The notes beneath the pieces are model-generated. The model was not told the origin of the DNA and made no database searches. It saw nothing but the letters and a program-made list of their open reading frames with translations. Below, piece by piece: positions 29,664 to 32,139 of a stretch of DNA of 32,139 nucleotides; the first letter of the stretch is position 1, and each line of letters begins with the position of its first letter. The stretch is from NCBI GenBank assembly GCA_016280855.1, contig JAEEHP010000127.1:1-32139 (forward strand), read 5' to 3'. Made by a program: the position numbers and the translations under genes. This DNA is from Bacteroidaceae bacterium (GTDB taxonomy: Bacteria; Bacteroidota; Bacteroidia; Bacteroidales; Bacteroidaceae).

Positions 29664-31695
29664 CTTCGCTGACGTAGTGCTTCCCGTCCCCCTTCCGGGA
29701 CTCTTCACCTACGCCCTGCCACCAGCCTTGGAACCCCAGGCACAGGCAGGGTGCCGTGTCTCTGTGCCTTTCGGGAACAAGCGCACGGCCGTCGGCCTCA
29801 TCGTACGTCTCCACGACGTGGCTCCTGTCGGCGTGGAGGTGAAATCTATCCTCGACGTTCTCGACCATTCGCCTGTCATACTGCCCCATCAATTGCAGCT
29901 GTGGCAATGGATCTCCGACTATTACCTCTGCACCATCGGCGAAGTGTTCAAGGCGGCGCTGCCGGGGAAGGGTCCTCTCTCCCGCCCACCCTCAAGGGGG
30001 AAGATAGTCACCTCGGCTGCTGAAGAGAAAGCACCCAATCTAATACATTCCACCTCCCCTCTTGAGGGGGAACTCCCTTCCCTCTCCCCTGCACAATCAG
30101 CCGCCCTTTCTCAGATATATAAGGAATGGAAGAGTCATTCCGTCTGCCTTCTCCACGGCGTGACTTCCTCGGGCAAGACCGAGATGTACATTCATCTCAT
30201 CGCCCAAGCCATTGCACAGGGCAAGCAGGTGCTTTACCTCCTGCCCGAAATCGTGCTCACCAGCCAGCTCACCGACCGCCTGCGCGCTGTCTTCGGCGAC
30301 CGTCTCGGTGTCTATCACAGCAAGTTCAGCGACCGCCAGCGCTCCGAAGTATGGCTGCGTCAGTTGTCCGACCACCCCTATGACATCATTGTCGGCGTGC
30401 GCTCCTCCGTCTTCCTGCCGTTCCAGCGTCTCGGCTTTGTCATCGTCGATGAAGAGCATGAAGTCAACTTCAAACAGCAGGATCCGGCACCACGCTACAA
30501 CGCCCGTAACGTCGCCATCATGATGGCCTCGCGTGCCGGTGCCCGCACCCTCCTGGGCACCGCCACCCCTTCCTTCGAGAGCTACTACAACGCCCGGATG
30601 GGTAAGTACGGGCTCGTCACGCTCACGGAACGCTACGGAAGTGTGCAGCTGCCCGAGATCAACGTCATCGATGTGCGTGAGTTGCGCCGCAAGCGCCTCA
30701 TGCGTGAACCGTTCTCGCCGCAGCTCCTGGAAGCCATGCAGGCAGCCCTCGATGGCGGCGAGCAGGTCATCCTCTTCCAAAACCGGCGTGGCTATGCCCC
30801 ACAGGTGCAATGCCACGTCTGTGGCTGGGTGCCGCGATGCCCTCATTGCGACGTGCCGCTGACCCTGCACAAACGCAGCGGCCGCATGACTTGCCACTAC
30901 TGCGGCTACACCACCGAGATTCCTGCCCAGTGTCCCGCTTGCGAGACACCGGACCTGCGCGGCCATGGCTTCGGCACCGAACGCATTGAGGACGACATCG
31001 CTCGCCTCTTCCCTGCAGCACGCATCGCACGCATGGATCTCGACACCACCCGCACCCGCACTGCCTACGAACAGATCATCGACGACTTCGCCGCTCATCG
31101 CACCGATATCCTTGTCGGTACGCAGATGGTCACGAAGGGCTTGGATTTCGAACATGTCAGCGTCGTAGGCATCCTTGCGGCTGACACAATGCTCCACCAG
31201 CCTGATTTCCGTGCCTACGAACGTTCCTTCCAGATGATGTCTCAGGTGGCAGGGCGTGCCGGTCGCCGTCAACGTCAAGGGCGCGTGTTCCTCCAGACGA
31301 TGGACGCGCAGCTCCCCCTCATCGCACAGGTCGTGGCCAACGACTATGCCACCGCCTACCACGACCAGATGCTCGAGCGTCGCGAATTCGGCTATCCGCC
31401 TTTCACACGCATGATCATCGTTTATGTCAAGCATCGCAGCGCCTCAACAGCCGAAGCCATCGCCCGCGAAGCCACGATACAGCTTCGCCGCAGTTTCGGC
31501 ACACGCGTCCTGGGACCCGATGAGCCTCCGGTAGCGCGCGTCTCGAGCCTTTACATCCGTCGCATCATCCTGAAGTTCGAGACGACGATTCCCCTGCCGC
31601 AGGTGCGACAGGTGCTCCTCGATATGCGCTCAACGCTTCTCGCTCAACGTTTCTACTCTGCAGCTCACATCTTTTTCGATGTCGATCCGCTATAG
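29656..31695 (+). CDS. priA: PriA replication-restart helicase, apparently lacking the winged-helix domain
   Basis: This 679-residue protein starts with TTG; an in-frame stop at 29644 excludes earlier starts and the N-terminus SHFADVVLPVPLPGLFTYALP is the canonical 3'-DNA-binding domain. Helicase motifs follow: Walker A GVTSSGKT (168-175), DEEH (265-268), GTATPSFESY, zinc-binding cysteines between about 386 and 431, QMVTKGLDFEHV and QVAGRAGRR. PriA restarts collapsed replication forks with primosome partners. Bacteroidales PriA is usually about 800 residues. Here about 40 residues (roughly 105-147) rich in Pro, Ser and Gly, encoded by CCCTCAAGGGG-type repeats, replace the region where a winged-helix domain should be. 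The helicase core looks intact. Confidence 0.9.
   Translation: MSHFADVVLPVPLPGLFTYALPPALEPQAQAGCRVSVPFGNKRTAVGLIVRLHDVAPVGVEVKSILDVLDHSPVILPHQLQLWQWISDYYLCTIGEVFKAALPGKGPLSRPPSRGKIVTSAAEEKAPNLIHSTSPLEGELPSLSPAQSAALSQIYKEWKSHSVCLLHGVTSSGKTEMYIHLIAQAIAQGKQVLYLLPEIVLTSQLTDRLRAVFGDRLGVYHSKFSDRQRSEVWLRQLSDHPYDIIVGVRSSVFLPFQRLGFVIVDEEHEVNFKQQDPAPRYNARNVAIMMASRAGARTLLGTATPSFESYYNARMGKYGLVTLTERYGSVQLPEINVIDVRELRRKRLMREPFSPQLLEAMQAALDGGEQVILFQNRRGYAPQVQCHVCGWVPRCPHCDVPLTLHKRSGRMTCHYCGYTTEIPAQCPACETPDLRGHGFGTERIEDDIARLFPAARIARMDLDTTRTRTAYEQIIDDFAAHRTDILVGTQMVTKGLDFEHVSVVGILAADTMLHQPDFRAYERSFQMMSQVAGRAGRRQRQGRVFLQTMDAQLPLIAQVVANDYATAYHDQMLERREFGYPPFTRMIIVYVKHRSASTAEAIAREATIQLRRSFGTRVLGPDEPPVARVSSLYIRRIILKFETTIPLPQVRQVLLDMRSTLLAQRFYSAAHIFFDVDPL
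29989..30069. repeat. Palindromic repeats inside priA
   Basis: CCCTCAAGGGG (29989-29999) and CCCCTCTTGAGGGG (30056-30069) are palindromic cores of a C-rich dispersed repeat. They flank a short in-frame stretch between the DNA-binding and helicase domains of PriA. Confidence 0.7.
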
Positions 31696-31714
31696 CCTGT
31701 CGGAGGTTATAGCG
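31688..31714. terminator. Bidirectional terminator-like hairpin between convergent genes
   Basis: 31688-31697 (CGCTATAGCC) pairs with 31705-31714 (GGTTATAGCG) over 10 bp with one G-U pair and a 7-nt loop. Both stop codons lie in the stem: priA TAG at 31693-31695 and the peptidase TAA at 31709-31707. A short T5 run lies about 13 nt beyond on the plus strand. Termination is inferred from position and symmetry. Confidence 0.45.
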
Positions 31715-32139
31715 TGCCGCCGCTTATTTTTAACCCCAATCGGTCCTCCTGGAACAACGGGTCTTCGGGCATTACCATCGTGGGCTTCTGCTCGAATTCC
31801 TTCATGAGGGTGGCAGGAACGTATTCCTTATCCACAACCAGACGGAACATATACTCGCGGAACCAACGGGCAGACATGATGATGTAGCCGTTGGCGCCAG
31901 AGGCTGTGCCCCATGAGTTCTCGACCTTCCATTTCAGGGGCTTGCCATCGGCATCGAGATCAACTGCGGTGAGCGTCATGGCATGCGTAGAGCCGCTGTC
32001 GAAGGTGGCGATGCGGGCGGCCTTGTTCGTCGGGAGCGTGGTGCCCATGAGCGAGGCGTAGTCGAAGTTCTCGGTGTCGGCATAGCCGCGCTTGCGGTCG
32101 AGGAACTTGCCTACGTCATAGCTGCTGTAGAGCTTGCGA
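31707..32139 (-). CDS. C1B cysteine aminopeptidase (bleomycin hydrolase family), 3' part
   Basis: The frame is open to the window edge, so only the last 143 or so codons are seen. It contains DSGSTHAMTLTAVDLDADGKPLKWKVENSWG, with the catalytic His of the papain-fold dyad and the Asn of the ENSWG motif, followed by GYIIMSARWFREYMFRLVVDKEYVP. This pattern belongs to peptidase family C1B (PepC/bleomycin hydrolase). The catalytic Cys and the N-terminus lie outside the window. It is convergent with priA, 11 nt away. Location (cytoplasm or export) cannot be judged without the N-terminus. Confidence 0.88.
   Translation of the reverse strand, partial: RKLYSSYDVGKFLDRKRGYADTENFDYASLMGTTLPTNKAARIATFDSGSTHAMTLTAVDLDADGKPLKWKVENSWGTASGANGYIIMSARWFREYMFRLVVDKEYVPATLMKEFEQKPTMVMPEDPLFQEDRLGLKISGGTL

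Noticed and set aside
1..32139. tRNA, rRNA, transposase, integrase or phage genes
   Set aside because: I found no cloverleaf, rRNA-like sequence or mobility gene; the mobile signal is limited to short repeats.

Overview
The window looks like a chromosomal segment of a Bacteroidales bacterium, most likely Prevotellaceae with a GC-rich genome. The evidence is a SusC/SusD pair, a PorP-GldK-GldL-GldM-GldN type IX secretion (T9SS) operon, promoters of the TTTG-N19-22-TAnnTTTG type, weak Shine-Dalgarno sequences, and many short palindromic repeats between genes. The species cannot be fixed from sequence alone.

Layout. (1) 1-413: 5' part of an unrecognised minus-strand gene with its own promoter. 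(2) 597-4782, plus strand: a defence island. It holds a small DpnD-like protein and a complete DpnII-type GATC restriction-modification operon (DpnM-like methylase, DpnII-like endonuclease, DpnA-like methylase; overlaps of 8 and 4 nt). Two co-transcribed genes of unknown function follow, the first with a probable winged-helix fold. A 230-nt leader before the DpnM gene can fold into a nested three-stem structure with competing pairings. (3) 4783-5321: non-coding, with a 22-bp x7 array, a 33-bp x3 array and several simpler repeats. (4) 5322-5720: PaaI-like hotdog thioesterase. (5) 20646 down to 5734, minus strand: a mannan / high-mannose-glycan type polysaccharide utilisation locus. In transcription order: glutaminase A-like DUF4965 lipoprotein, IPT/NHL lipoprotein, SusC, SusD, DUF1735-type lipoprotein, GH92 alpha-mannosidase, GH76 alpha-1,6-mannanase. 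The gaps are short or overlapping, so it is probably one operon. (6) 21023-22069: divergent GH43-like lipoprotein that appears to lack both catalytic aspartates. (7) 22210-29621: the T9SS operon porP-gldK-(small two-TM gene)-gldL-gldM-gldN plus an outer-membrane beta-barrel gene. (8) 29656-31695: PriA, apparently without its winged-helix domain. (9) 31707-32139: 3' part of a C1B aminopeptidase, convergent with priA.

How the parts fit. The PUL would bind mannose-rich glycans at the surface (SusD, DUF1735 and IPT/NHL lipoproteins), cut the backbone with GH76, trim with GH92 and import through SusC. The GH76 protein ends in a motif resembling the end of T9SS sorting domains, which may link it to the secretion operon about 15 kb away.

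The most unusual theme is that short repeats normally found between genes here also lie inside genes. They appear twice in GH92, within the SusD signal peptide, possibly in the GH76 and GldK signal peptides, and in PriA in the place of a domain. A 28-bp inverted repeat also separates gldL from gldM.
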